DNA of 64,000 nucleotides, taken from positions 1-64,000 of the forward strand of contig JABABA010000005.1 in the NCBI GenBank assembly GCA_014238415.1, read 5' to 3'. Below, in pieces: positions 19,214 through 27,655 of this stretch (positions are counted from its first letter, which is position 1; the number at the start of each line of letters is the position of its first letter). The notes beneath the pieces are model-generated. The model made no database searches. It was not told the DNA's origin and saw only the letters and a program-made list of their open reading frames with translations. The DNA comes from Planctomycetota bacterium (GTDB lineage: Bacteria > Planctomycetota > UBA1135 > GCA-002686595). A program made the translations under genes and the position numbers.

Positions 19214-20245
19214 TCAGCGCCTGAGACTCTCAAGGCCTTGCCGCAAGGCATCGCTGCTCTGACCCTGACTCTGCAGGCTCCACTTGGGAGTATCCGCTTC
19301 GGCGTGCCACAACAGACCAAAGCCCAGGGCGCCAGCCACCATGGAGAGCACAATGGGAGCCAGTAGATGACGAGTGCGTTGAAAGAGAACACAGGCAGCC
19401 AACTCGGTCAGAAACATGATCAAGGCCGCCAGCGGAAGGGTGATCAGAACCAGAGCCGGAATCGCGCTGGAGACCAGTGCCCCCAGACCCGGGCAGCCCG
19501 CGTCCATGCAGCGCTGTTGCAGATCTCGGAAAAACAACTGCTGAGCCAAGGGCACCAAGAGAGTGCCCAGCAGGCAGAAGAGAATCAAAACGGCAGTGGA
19601 ATCTGCCTCGATGAACTCCACGATCCAAGGAAGGGTTTGGGGATAGAGGCCCCACTGCTGGACCAGGCTGACAAGCCAACCAAGCATGGCAGCCACGAGA
19701 CCGAGGCCGACGCCCCATGCCAGGGCCCGGCCAGAAGATACAAGACCTGAAGACTTCTCACGCCGAGACCAGGAAAAGGCACCAAACCCCAGAAAGCCGA
19801 TCATCGCGACCAGCCAGCCGCGCCAGATCCAGACCCTTGCAGGCAACAGGCGCCCGGCTTCACTCCAAGACATTCCGGAACTGGTGGTACCAAACTGATT
19901 CCTTGAGTAGCCCAGCTTCCCCCAGGGTGGAGCTGTCACCGCCCCCAGATGTTTGAAGGTCAAGATGACCTTCGTTTTCTCTTCGGTCACTTCCCGTTCG
20001 AGCCAGATGCGGCCGCGCGCATGTTTTTCCGCCCAGGCTTTCAGGGCCTGATCGCTGGGAGGAAGAAGCTGGGACGAACTCTCACCCTCCGCTTCAAGGG
20101 TGTATTCAGACCAGGGGATCTTCTTCTCCTCGAAGGACTCCTTGCTGTTGCGATACTGGGGGGCGATGAAGAACCAAACGGCGGTGCAGATGACCAGGAA
20201 CTGGAAAAGCCAGATCAGCACCTTGTTAGGAGGACGCCAGAACAT
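19214..20245 (-). CDS. Membrane protein with a degenerate CPBP-like domain
   Basis: A 343-residue protein: one N-terminal transmembrane helix (about 8-28), a soluble region (about 30-135), then about six further helices. The C-terminal half resembles CPBP intramembrane proteases: VPLAQQLFFRDLQQ aligns with the usual EExxFR motif, but the two catalytic Glu are replaced (Gln-Gln), and the later His motif is not evident. It is therefore probably an inactive relative. It is convergent with the formate dehydrogenase gene and lies 41 bp upstream... on the far side of the ABC ATPase gene's end, on the same strand as that transporter. Function unknown. Confidence 0.6.
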   Translation of the reverse strand: MFWRPPNKVLIWLFQFLVICTAVWFFIAPQYRNSKESFEEKKIPWSEYTLEAEGESSSQLLPPSDQALKAWAEKHARGRIWLEREVTEEKTKVILTFKHLGAVTAPPWGKLGYSRNQFGTTSSGMSWSEAGRLLPARVWIWRGWLVAMIGFLGFGAFSWSRREKSSGLVSSGRALAWGVGLGLVAAMLGWLVSLVQQWGLYPQTLPWIVEFIEADSTAVLILFCLLGTLLVPLAQQLFFRDLQQRCMDAGCPGLGALVSSAIPALVLITLPLAALIMFLTELAACVLFQRTRHLLAPIVLSMVAGALGFGLLWHAEADTPKWSLQSQGQSSDALRQGLESLRR

Positions 20246-20286
20246 TGATCGTTCAGAGTATCCAGTTGAACCGGTCTGCTGGGGAA

Positions 20287-21045
20287 CTAGACCTTATGAC
20301 TGACCCCAAGGAGATCATACAGCCGGTTCTTGATCTGACCATACTCGGGGCTGCCCAGGTCGCGGGGGTGTTCCATGGGCACGGGCACAATTTCACGAAT
20401 GCAGCCTGGCCGGTCAGTGAAGACCACGATTCTCTGGGCGAGTTGAATCGACTCATCCACATCATGGGTCACAAACAGGATCGTCTTGCCGCTCTCGTGC
20501 CAGATGCGAATCAGCTCTGAGCGCAAGGAGAGGCGCGTCAGAGAATCAAGAGCTCCGAAAGGCTCGTCCATGAAAATCACATCGGGATCCACAGCGAGTG
20601 CACGAGCCACTTCCACGCGCTGCTTCATGCCACCGGACAACTCCTGGGGATAGGTGCTCTCGAATCCCTTGAGGCCAACCAACTCGATCACCTGGGACAC
20701 GATGCGGTGCTGCTCGTCCTTGGAAAGCTGTCGCAAGCCCAGAGCCACATTGTCCCAGACGCTGGCCCAGGGAAAAATGCCGTACTCCTGGAAGACGAAT
20801 ACCCGTCTTGAATCAGGGCCCAGGACGGGTTCGCCATCTATCAGGACACGCCCACTTGTGGGCTTTTCAAACCCCCCCGCAATGTTGAGCAAAGTACTTT
20901 TTCCGCAACCAGAAGGACCAAGCAAGCAAACGAATTCTCCTTGGGCCACGGACAAATCAATGTCGCGCAGCACCTCCAGGTCTTCACCCTGCCGCTGAAA
21001 GAGCTTTGTGACCCCGTCAAAGACGACCTTTTGCTGAGTACTCAT
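20287..21045 (-). CDS. NitT/TauT-family ABC transporter ATP-binding protein
   Basis: A 252-residue ATPase of the nitrate/sulfonate/taurine importer type. Walker A is GPSGCGKST (43-51), the Q-loop is VFQEYGIFPW, the signature LSGGMKQRVEVARAL begins at about 136 and Walker B is VIFMDEPFG at about 156-164. The H-loop is FVTHDVDE. I chose the ATG at 21045 instead of 21063 because it gives the same ATGA overlap with the permease stop that is seen between the other genes of this operon. It powers import through the adjacent permease. The transported substrate is not known. Confidence 0.93.
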   Translation of the reverse strand: MSTQQKVVFDGVTKLFQRQGEDLEVLRDIDLSVAQGEFVCLLGPSGCGKSTLLNIAGGFEKPTSGRVLIDGEPVLGPDSRRVFVFQEYGIFPWASVWDNVALGLRQLSKDEQHRIVSQVIELVGLKGFESTYPQELSGGMKQRVEVARALAVDPDVIFMDEPFGALDSLTRLSLRSELIRIWHESGKTILFVTHDVDESIQLAQRIVVFTDRPGCIREIVPVPMEHPRDLGSPEYGQIKNRLYDLLGVSHKV

Positions 21046-21869
21046 CGCTCCGAATACCCCCATCGCACTTCGTCAAAGCGCTCCAATCGCCGGATCAACA
21101 AATCGAGCACGATGCCGATCATGCCGATCACCAACATGGTGGCCACCACCAAGTCATAACGGCTGCCCGCATTGCGGGCGTCATTGATCAAGTACCCAAG
21201 ACCTGAGTCCATACCCACCATCTCAGCCGCCACGATCACCAGCCAGGCCACACCTAACGCAATACGCAAGCTGGTGATGATCTGGGGCAGGGCAGCAGGC
21301 AAGACCACACGCCGAAAAAGTTCCAACCCACTCAAACCAAAATTCAGGGCAGAGCGCTGATGCACCAAACTGATATTGCGTACGGCGGCCATAGTGCCCA
21401 CGGTGATCGGAAAGAAAGACGAGAGGAAGATCAGGAATATCCCAGCGCCATCACCGATGCCAAACCAAAGGATTGCAATCGGAATCCAGGCAATGGGCGA
21501 GATCGGACGCAGACCCTGAATAACTGGGTTGAGCGCGCGAAATGTGCGCGTAGACCACCCCACGACAAGCCCCAGGGGAATGCCTACGGCTACCGCCAGA
21601 ACAAAACCCCAAGTGACTCTGAACAGGCTGGCGGCAATGTCGCCCCATAAGCGATTGCTCTCGATCAGTTCCAAGAGCCCGGCCCATGTCTGGCCCGGTG
21701 TGGGAAAAATGCGCGTTTGAGTCCAACGGCAAGCCAGCTCCCAGAGCACAACCAAGAGACAACTGATCGCCATGGGCAGCAGCACCGACTGCTGGCGCAC
21801 GCTCTGCCAGCGGGCAGCCCCGACCACAGCCAAGGCCATGAGAGAAACATACAGAGGCCAATAGTTCAT
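21042..21869 (-). CDS. NitT/TauT-family ABC transporter permease
   Basis: A 275-residue inner-membrane permease with about seven hydrophobic helices. The EAA-type loop that contacts the ATPase is LGLSGLELFRRVVLPAALPQ, followed by LRIALGVAWLVIVAAEM, typical of SsuC/TauC/NrtB. It overlaps both neighbours by four bases: the substrate-binding gene's stop (21866-21869) and the ATPase start. The three genes therefore form one translationally coupled operon in the order binding protein, permease, ATPase. Confidence 0.93.
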   Translation of the reverse strand: MNYWPLYVSLMALAVVGAARWQSVRQQSVLLPMAISCLLVVLWELACRWTQTRIFPTPGQTWAGLLELIESNRLWGDIAASLFRVTWGFVLAVAVGIPLGLVVGWSTRTFRALNPVIQGLRPISPIAWIPIAILWFGIGDGAGIFLIFLSSFFPITVGTMAAVRNISLVHQRSALNFGLSGLELFRRVVLPAALPQIITSLRIALGVAWLVIVAAEMVGMDSGLGYLINDARNAGSRYDLVVATMLVIGMIGIVLDLLIRRLERFDEVRWGYSER

Positions 21870-22945
21870 CGTGCTCCCCTTCGGTCCCAGCCAGGAGGTC
21901 TGGGCAGGAAGTCCAGATCCCAGGAAGCCCCCTCCAATCCGGCTGCGAAGCTGTCATCGGCGTATTCCTCAAACGCCACCCGCCGAGAAAGTACACCGAT
22001 CTCAAACGCGAGTTCCATGATCTCGTCGAACTCTTGTTTGAGGGGTGTCAGGCGTGTATAGCGCACACGATCCGGCGGTTTTGAAAGCACATGCTTGAGC
22101 AATTCCGGCGGCTGAAAATAATAGCGCTTACCCGCGACTTCTGCCGCGTCCAAGCGATGCGCAAGGTCCTCGTCTAGCCACTTGCCCGACTTGGCGATTC
22201 CCGCAACCAATTCGCGAATCAACTCGGGCTGGTCTTCAATCAAATCCTGACGCACAACCAGCACGCAAGATATGAAGTCCTCCCAAAGATCGCTGGCCTG
22301 ATAGAGCACGCGCCCAAAACCATCCACTTCCGCCTTGGCTGCAAAAGGCTCGCCCACGATGTAGGCATCGATGGCGCCAGCCAGCAACGCGGTGGGATGC
22401 TCCGGGGGAGGGACCTCACGCAGGTCTATTGAGTCCTCGGCCATGCCCCACTCGCGCATCATGCGGTGCATGAGGACATTCTGATTCGCATAGCGACTGG
22501 GAATGGCAACTGTCTTACCCGCCAGATCCCCAAAATCGTAGATGTTGGATTCCTTGCCCACGACAATCGCGGTTCCATCGCGATGACCCAGATAAACCAC
22601 TTTGATTGGTACACCGTCCGCCACCAACTGCATTGCCATGGGCGCCAGAATGAACACGCCTCCCACCTCTTTCGAAATCAAGGCCTCTTTGACCGTCGGC
22701 CAATCGGTGAACTTCCGCGACTGAAAGAGGGTGCCCTTGGTGGAATTTTCTGTCACCCAACTGGTGACGGGGCATGTCAAATGTCATGTCACGGGCAAGA
22801 AACCCACCAGCAGTTCGGCTCTCTGTTGACCGCGCATGACTGCGATGCGGTCGGAAACCGCCCCCCAGCCAATGTTGAGCTGAATATGCATGGCCGAGAT
22901 CAGGAGAGCCCAGACAAGAACGCCCACCGCAACTTTGAGCTTCAT
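21866..22945 (-). CDS. ABC transporter substrate-binding protein, putative selenoprotein (Sec54)
   Basis: A 359-residue protein if TGA at 22786-22784 is read as selenocysteine. It starts at ATG 22945, preceded by a GAGGTGG ribosome binding site, with a hydrophobic export or anchor segment (KVAVGVLVWALLISAM). The frame then runs through ELLVGFLPVT-U-HLTCPVTSW and on into a full NrtA/SsuA/CmpA-type periplasmic binding domain. As I recall the family, relatives have Cys at this position (PVTCHLTCPVT). A TTG start just after the TGA would remove the export segment and the first beta strand, so it was rejected. By analogy with NrtA/CmpA the Sec lies in the first ligand-cleft loop. Substrate unknown. 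Confidence 0.82.
22752..22786 (-). promoter_or_regulatory. SECIS-like hairpin of the substrate-binding protein gene
   Basis: On the minus strand the TGA (22786-22784) is followed after 15 bases by GTCACC (22768-22763), loop AGTTG (22762-22758) and GGTGAC (22757-22752), a perfect 6-bp stem. The UGA-to-loop spacing is 21 bases (18 in fdhF), and a G lies in the first two loop positions, as the general bacterial SECIS rule asks. The loop is not the canonical GGUCU. Confidence 0.6.
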
Positions 22946-23033
22946 GGGCCACCTCGGAACAACTCGAGCCCGCCGCTGTCACCCCCAATAGAAAGAGCCC
23001 CAACACCACCGAGAGGGAATGTAAGGGGCTCTG

Positions 23034-23047
23034 CAGCTTGCAAGCTG
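23034..23047. promoter_or_regulatory. 14-bp perfect palindrome upstream of the transporter operon
   Basis: CAGCTTGCAAGCTG is a perfect palindrome about 90 bp before the substrate-binding protein start. Its position in the probable promoter region makes it a candidate operator. No regulator gene is adjacent. Confidence 0.3.
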
Positions 23048-23151
23048 ACTCGACAAACCTGGGACGACCGCGGAGGGATCGTATTCAAGGTGCGTCGGCA
23101 ATAGATGGTCAGGTTGAACATGGGGGCCTCTCAGCGATCATCGATTCTCCA

Positions 23152-23168
23152 CCCTCAGCACTTGAGGG
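23152..23168 (-). terminator. Possible terminator after the beta-helix gene
   Basis: CCCTCA and TGAGGG form a 6-bp stem around GCACT, 38 bases after the end of the beta-helix gene on the minus strand. No T-run follows, so it is weak as a factor-independent terminator. Confidence 0.25.
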
Positions 23169-23205
23169 GGAAACCGATTCCTGTTCGGAAGCATACTCCC
23201 AGCCC

Positions 23206-24444
23206 CTACCAGGCGCTATCGAGAATCACAGCCCAACTGGATGAGGAGTGATATACCTCTGACCCCCTCATATGGCCCTGCACATGCAGGACTCCGTGGC
23301 CAAAGGCAGGCAGATCCCGCAAACGGTATTCAACTTGCAAGCTGCCGGTTGAATCGAGCGTACCAACGAAGCGCATTGGGATGAGGGACGAGCCCCCGGA
23401 AGTAGTGATCAACTGAGGTCCGAACATGGGCCGGAAGCGATACCCTGGACTTGTACCAATCATCAGGTAGGCCTGATCCCCTGGTGCTCCGCTGAAATTC
23501 AGCTGCAAACCCTCTTCATCAACAGCCAGCCTCTTGACGCGCAGGAAGCGCGCCAAACCGAGAAAGTTCGTCCCATTTAAATTCCCATCTTGACCATCTT
23601 GGCCGACGTTGCCTGGATCCGGGCTCCAGCCGCCAGTGCCGGGCAGGTAGATGTTGTCCAGGTGCCAGGCGTTGGCTGAGCCACCGGAGAAACCCGAGCC
23701 CCCATCACCCCCATAGCCGTACTGACCGGTCCAGAAGTCGACGTCCCAATCCGCTGCCCCGCCGTTGCCCCCCCGCAGGGTACAGCCGGAGAGAAAAACT
23801 TGGCTGCCCCAGGAGGTGACACCGTTGCCGCCGTTATAGCCACTTGCACCTGGGTCGTCCTCGGTGCCGCCGGAGGTCCCGGTGAAGGTCGAAGAAAAAA
23901 GTGAAACACGACTGCCGTTGATCTCGAGCCCGTCGACTCCCCATGACACAAAGCCAGAGCTGCCCCCCGTGCAGGAACAATTCACCATCATCACATCTTC
24001 GCAGTTTGCAATGAGAGCACCGGGAAAGCCATTCCATGGGTAGCCACCCGACTCAATTCCACCAACGAAGGTTGAGTTACGAATACGGACCGAACCCTGA
24101 CAGTCGCTCACAACCAGGGCGATCCCGTCAGACCCGGAGGCCCTAACGCCGCTGATCAAGACCGAACGGCTGGCAGCGAGGTTCATCACCCGATAGGTGC
24201 CACTGACCACGACACCTGCCCCAGGCAGGGCAGCCACCAAGGTCAGAGCCTCGTCATCAATCCAAAAGGCCTGATAGCTGCCTGGCCAGATACGCACCAC
24301 ATCCCCGTCCTGCGCAGCGGCTACTGCGGGCTGAATCTCGGTGAAGTCCGGCTGGGGGCCACGCACATTGAAGACATCAGCCGAAGCAAGAGGGCTGAGG
24401 AAGGCAAGAGCGGCAAGGGCAAGTTGGTATTGGCGAGGCTGCAT
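23206..24444 (-). CDS. Secreted right-handed beta-helix protein
   Basis: A 412-residue exported protein. The signal peptide ends near ASADVFNV, followed by DFTEIQPAVAAAQDGDVVRIWPGSY, the usual opening of right-handed parallel beta-helix (pectate-lyase-like) proteins in planctomycetes. Repeating turns with RVMNLAASRSVLISGV, CQGSVRIRNSTF and Gly-rich spacers follow to about residue 280. The C-terminal 110 residues form a separate beta-rich domain. No catalytic residues could be assigned, so an adhesive or carbohydrate-binding surface role is as likely as lyase activity. It is separated by 100 bp from the LeuB-like gene on the same strand. Confidence 0.75.
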   Translation of the reverse strand: MQPRQYQLALAALAFLSPLASADVFNVRGPQPDFTEIQPAVAAAQDGDVVRIWPGSYQAFWIDDEALTLVAALPGAGVVVSGTYRVMNLAASRSVLISGVRASGSDGIALVVSDCQGSVRIRNSTFVGGIESGGYPWNGFPGALIANCEDVMMVNCSCTGGSSGFVSWGVDGLEINGSRVSLFSSTFTGTSGGTEDDPGASGYNGGNGVTSWGSQVFLSGCTLRGGNGGAADWDVDFWTGQYGYGGDGGSGFSGGSANAWHLDNIYLPGTGGWSPDPGNVGQDGQDGNLNGTNFLGLARFLRVKRLAVDEEGLQLNFSGAPGDQAYLMIGTSPGYRFRPMFGPQLITTSGGSSLIPMRFVGTLDSTGSLQVEYRLRDLPAFGHGVLHVQGHMRGSEVYHSSSSWAVILDSAW

Positions 24445-24544
24445 GGTTCCTCATAGTCTAGGCAGAAGAAGGGAACGCAGCATGGGGCGCCTGTTTACGT
24501 TTTGCTTACACCCGCCCAGGCTACACCAGAACGGCCCAGAAGGG

Positions 24545-25615
24545 TCAGGCAGGGGTCCCCAGCCGCCGCACTTCTGAGACAACCAACTCGCCCACCTCGT
24601 TGGTGGGGTGGTCTGCGGCTCTGACGCCTTTCAGCCTGCTCGACCTGAAGAGGTCAATGACCGTGTTCTCAATGGCATTAGAGGCCTCTTGTTCGCCCAG
24701 GAAATCCAGCATCATCGATCCGGCCAGGATTGCGGCAATGGGGCTGGCAGTGTTCTTGCCGGCGGCTTCGGGGAACGACCCGTGAACCGGTTCGAAGAGA
24801 CTGACCTGACCAGGGTGGATGTTGGCGGAAGCGGCGATTCCAAGACCGCCCTGGAGCATGGCACCCAGGTCCGTGATGATGTCGCCGAAGAGGTTGCTGG
24901 TGACGGCCACGTCGTAGTCCTCGGGAGTGTCCACCATGCGCATGCAAGCGGCGTCAATGTAATCGTGACCAGTACTGATGTCTGGGTACTCGGCAGCGAC
25001 TAAGGCGAAAACGCGCATCCAGAGGTCCTGGGCGCGCAGGGCATTGGCCTTGTCGATCAGTGTCACATGCTTACGGCCACCGCGAGAACGAGCCAATTCA
25101 AAAGCATGGCGCACGGCGCGCTCGACTCCAGCCCGGGTCCAGACCATGGTCTGGGTGGCAACTTCCAGGTCTTGCCCCTTATGCGCGAAACCGTGCATGC
25201 CAGTGTAGGCGCCCTCGGTGTTCTCGCGGACAATGACCATATCGATATCGGCGGGTCCCTTGCCTTTGAGGGGACACAGTCGCTCGTCGTAGAGCTTGAT
25301 CGGGCGAATGTTCAGGTACAGGTCCAGATCAATGCGAGCCCTGGCAATAATCCCAAACTCCATCTTGCCCACTTCGATGCGCGGGTCACCGATGGCGCCA
25401 AGGAAGAGGGCTCCCATGCCCTTGACCTCTTCGAAGGCCGCATCGGGCCAAATCTCGCCCGTGTCCAAGAAGTGCTGGCTGCTGAAGGGGTACTGTTTCT
25501 TGTTCAGCTCGAATCCAAAGACCTCGGCCGCCGCATCCAATACCCTGAACGCCTCGGAGGTCACTTCGGGTCCAATGCCGTCGCCAGGAATGATCGCAAT
25601 GTCGTGGGTCGCCAT
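24545..25615 (-). CDS. leuB: Isopropylmalate/isocitrate dehydrogenase family protein (LeuB-like)
   Basis: A 356-residue beta-decarboxylating dehydrogenase. It has IIPGDGIGPEV at the start, GAIGDPRI, the Arg-rich substrate segment ending LYLNIRPIKLY, the VRENTEG motif, the catalytic Lys in TLIDKANAL, and metal-binding Asp in DAACMRM and SNLFGDIITDLGA. The NAD-site segment FEPVHGS is also present. It lies 20 bp downstream of a fused isopropylmalate-dehydratase-like gene, which favours 3-isopropylmalate dehydrogenase in leucine synthesis. Homoisocitrate or tartrate dehydrogenase are alternatives, since the operon otherwise carries acyl-CoA genes and no LeuA is seen. Confidence 0.82.
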   Translation of the reverse strand: MATHDIAIIPGDGIGPEVTSEAFRVLDAAAEVFGFELNKKQYPFSSQHFLDTGEIWPDAAFEEVKGMGALFLGAIGDPRIEVGKMEFGIIARARIDLDLYLNIRPIKLYDERLCPLKGKGPADIDMVIVRENTEGAYTGMHGFAHKGQDLEVATQTMVWTRAGVERAVRHAFELARSRGGRKHVTLIDKANALRAQDLWMRVFALVAAEYPDISTGHDYIDAACMRMVDTPEDYDVAVTSNLFGDIITDLGAMLQGGLGIAASANIHPGQVSLFEPVHGSFPEAAGKNTASPIAAILAGSMMLDFLGEQEASNAIENTVIDLFRSSRLKGVRAADHPTNEVGELVVSEVRRLGTPA

Positions 25616-25635
25616 GAAGATTCTCTGCTGGTGAT

Positions 25636-27642
25636 TCAGGCCTCGGATGAGGCGGTTGCCGGGGCAAACATACCCGGACGATAGGAAGCAATATGACCCA
25701 TCACGGCTGACGCTGCAACGGTTAGGGGGGAAGCCAGATAAAGACGCCCAGGACCGCTGCGTCCACTGAAGTTTCGGTTGATGGCACTGACGGTGGTCTG
25801 CTCGGCGTCATCCGAGACACCGGGACCGCATCCTATGCAGGCGCCGCAGCCCGGGGAAAGGATCTCTACGCCTGCGGCTTGGAAGATCGAGTCATATCCC
25901 TTTGCCAGAGCATAGTCTCTCACGCCTTCGGAGCCGTACTGCACATACATGCGCACACCATCGGCGACCCTGCGGCCGTGCTGAAGAGCATCCTGAAGCA
26001 CGCGGGCATAGAAATCGAAGTCATCTTCTTTCCCCGCGGTGCAAGATCCGCCGTAGGCGATATCGATGGGCACGATGGCCAAGTGCTCGATCAGCTTGCC
26101 ATAGGTGGGGTCGCCTGGTTCGGCGACCATGGGTCGGATGTCACTGAGATCAAGGGTATGCACACCTCCCGCATAAGTGGCGCCGGCATCGGGAAACACA
26201 AACATGGCTTCAACCTGCTCGATGGTCAGACCTTCGCGCTGCTTGACGATCCACTCGGCTAGGACACGGTCCCCTTCGCACACGCCGGAACGGGCACTGC
26301 ATTCGGTGGCCATGTTGCACAGGGTAGCCCGTTCATCCGGGGAGAGAGAGTCAAGCCCCGGGCCGCCGAACTCCATCACCCGGTTCAGGGTGTCTTCATC
26401 CTTGGCGTAAGTGTTCAGGATCTCAAGCATCACATCCTTTGCTGTGCAACCCGGATCGAGTTCGCCCACCAGTTCAAAGCGAATGGACTCAGGAACCTGT
26501 ACGCAAGTGAATCCGGAGTGAATCAGTCCGGCGTATTCAGTGGCGCCCACACCCCAGGTCAGAGCATTCGAACCACCGCCCATACAGGTGTGACTGTCAG
26601 TGGCCTGAATGAAATCGCCTGGATCGATGAATTTCTCCCGTGCAACCTCGTGGCAGATCCCGGGGCTGACTCCATCCTTGGCCGAGTAGTCCCGTACACC
26701 GGAATGCTGTTGGAACTCGTTCTGCAGGTCACGCAGAGTCTGGATCTGAGCCTCGAAGGGGCGCATGCGCTCGACACCTGTTGCGTAGAGCAGATGGTCC
26801 TCGAAGATGGCAAACTTGCTGGGATTGACCACTACATAGTCGGGGCCATACTCCTCTTCCAGGAAGTGGTGCACCTGAGCCGTGGTGAATTCATGGCTAT
26901 AGCCCCCGTCCACATTGACCAGGCACATGTCCCCAGGCTGGACCGCTTGATCGTCCCTGCGCCCCACCAACTTGGTTGCAAGGATCTTCTCGGCAATGTT
27001 CATGGGGCGTGAGGCTGTGCTGGGAGCCGGCACGATCACCTCTTCTGAACGGAACTTGGCAGCAAAGGGAAAGAGGCCCCCGGCTTCAAGCATCGCCCGG
27101 GTCACCGGATCGTGGTGACCCGTGATCTGGTCCAAGGGAATGTCCTGGCCAGCCTGTAGTTGGCGCAGGAGGTCATAGCCCCCCATCAACTGACCCAGAT
27201 TCAGGTTGTTGCGCTCATGAATCGGCGCAAAGGAAGCGGCGATCACCAAACGAATGCCGCTCCAGCGTTCAGCCTGGGGCGCTGTCTCGCGACTGGAGCC
27301 GGTTCCCTTGCGGTGACCCGAGACGATCACCTCGAAATTGCCGTCCATGAGGGCGCGGGTTTCAAAGACTCGCTGCCCCTGATCGTCAAGCAAACCCGCA
27401 TAGGCTTCGAGGGCCAGGTCCTTCGGACGGTGGCGGAAACAGACCCAGGCGGGGGTCATTGTGTCCGTGTTGATGTCATCGAGAAGGTCCGCGGGATCCA
27501 CGTCCTCCATACGGAGGTCCACTTCACCTCGCAACTGGGCACGGATCATCTCCAGATCCCGGGTCAGGAACAGAATACGCTTGCCCGGAGTCAGACGGAC
27601 TACGCGCCCGCCCTCGGCGTTGTTGTGGATCAGGGGATTCAC
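25636..27642 (-). CDS. Fused isopropylmalate dehydratase-like hydro-lyase (small domain first)
   Basis: A 668-residue aconitase-family protein. The N-terminal part (about 1-215) is the LeuD-like swivel domain with GTGSSRE and VIAASFAPIHERNNLN. The C-terminal part (about 215-668) is LeuC-like: ICHEVA, TDSHTCMGG, and the 4Fe-4S ligands in CGACIGC. This order, small then large, is the reverse of most aconitase-type fusions. Paired with the LeuB-like gene it probably isomerises isopropylmalate or a homologue. It sits directly after a thiolase gene (13 bp). The start ATG is the first in frame. Confidence 0.82.
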   Translation of the reverse strand: MNPLIHNNAEGGRVVRLTPGKRILFLTRDLEMIRAQLRGEVDLRMEDVDPADLLDDINTDTMTPAWVCFRHRPKDLALEAYAGLLDDQGQRVFETRALMDGNFEVIVSGHRKGTGSSRETAPQAERWSGIRLVIAASFAPIHERNNLNLGQLMGGYDLLRQLQAGQDIPLDQITGHHDPVTRAMLEAGGLFPFAAKFRSEEVIVPAPSTASRPMNIAEKILATKLVGRRDDQAVQPGDMCLVNVDGGYSHEFTTAQVHHFLEEEYGPDYVVVNPSKFAIFEDHLLYATGVERMRPFEAQIQTLRDLQNEFQQHSGVRDYSAKDGVSPGICHEVAREKFIDPGDFIQATDSHTCMGGGSNALTWGVGATEYAGLIHSGFTCVQVPESIRFELVGELDPGCTAKDVMLEILNTYAKDEDTLNRVMEFGGPGLDSLSPDERATLCNMATECSARSGVCEGDRVLAEWIVKQREGLTIEQVEAMFVFPDAGATYAGGVHTLDLSDIRPMVAEPGDPTYGKLIEHLAIVPIDIAYGGSCTAGKEDDFDFYARVLQDALQHGRRVADGVRMYVQYGSEGVRDYALAKGYDSIFQAAGVEILSPGCGACIGCGPGVSDDAEQTTVSAINRNFSGRSGPGRLYLASPLTVAASAVMGHIASYRPGMFAPATASSEA

Positions 27643-27655
27643 GAGGTTGTTCTTC

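Noticed and set aside
21866..22780. TTG start just after the TGA for the substrate-binding protein
   Set aside because: It would remove the export segment and first strand of the binding domain and has no good ribosome binding site, while the upstream ATG at 22945 has one and encodes an obvious membrane/export helix in frame.
22515..23009. Overlapping minus-strand frame starting with a lipoprotein-like signal
   Set aside because: It runs out of frame through the well-supported substrate-binding protein and has no recognisable domain beyond the first 20 residues.
23152..23168. Strong terminator after the beta-helix gene
   Set aside because: Only a 6-bp stem without a T-run; kept as a low-confidence feature but not counted as evidence of transcription end.
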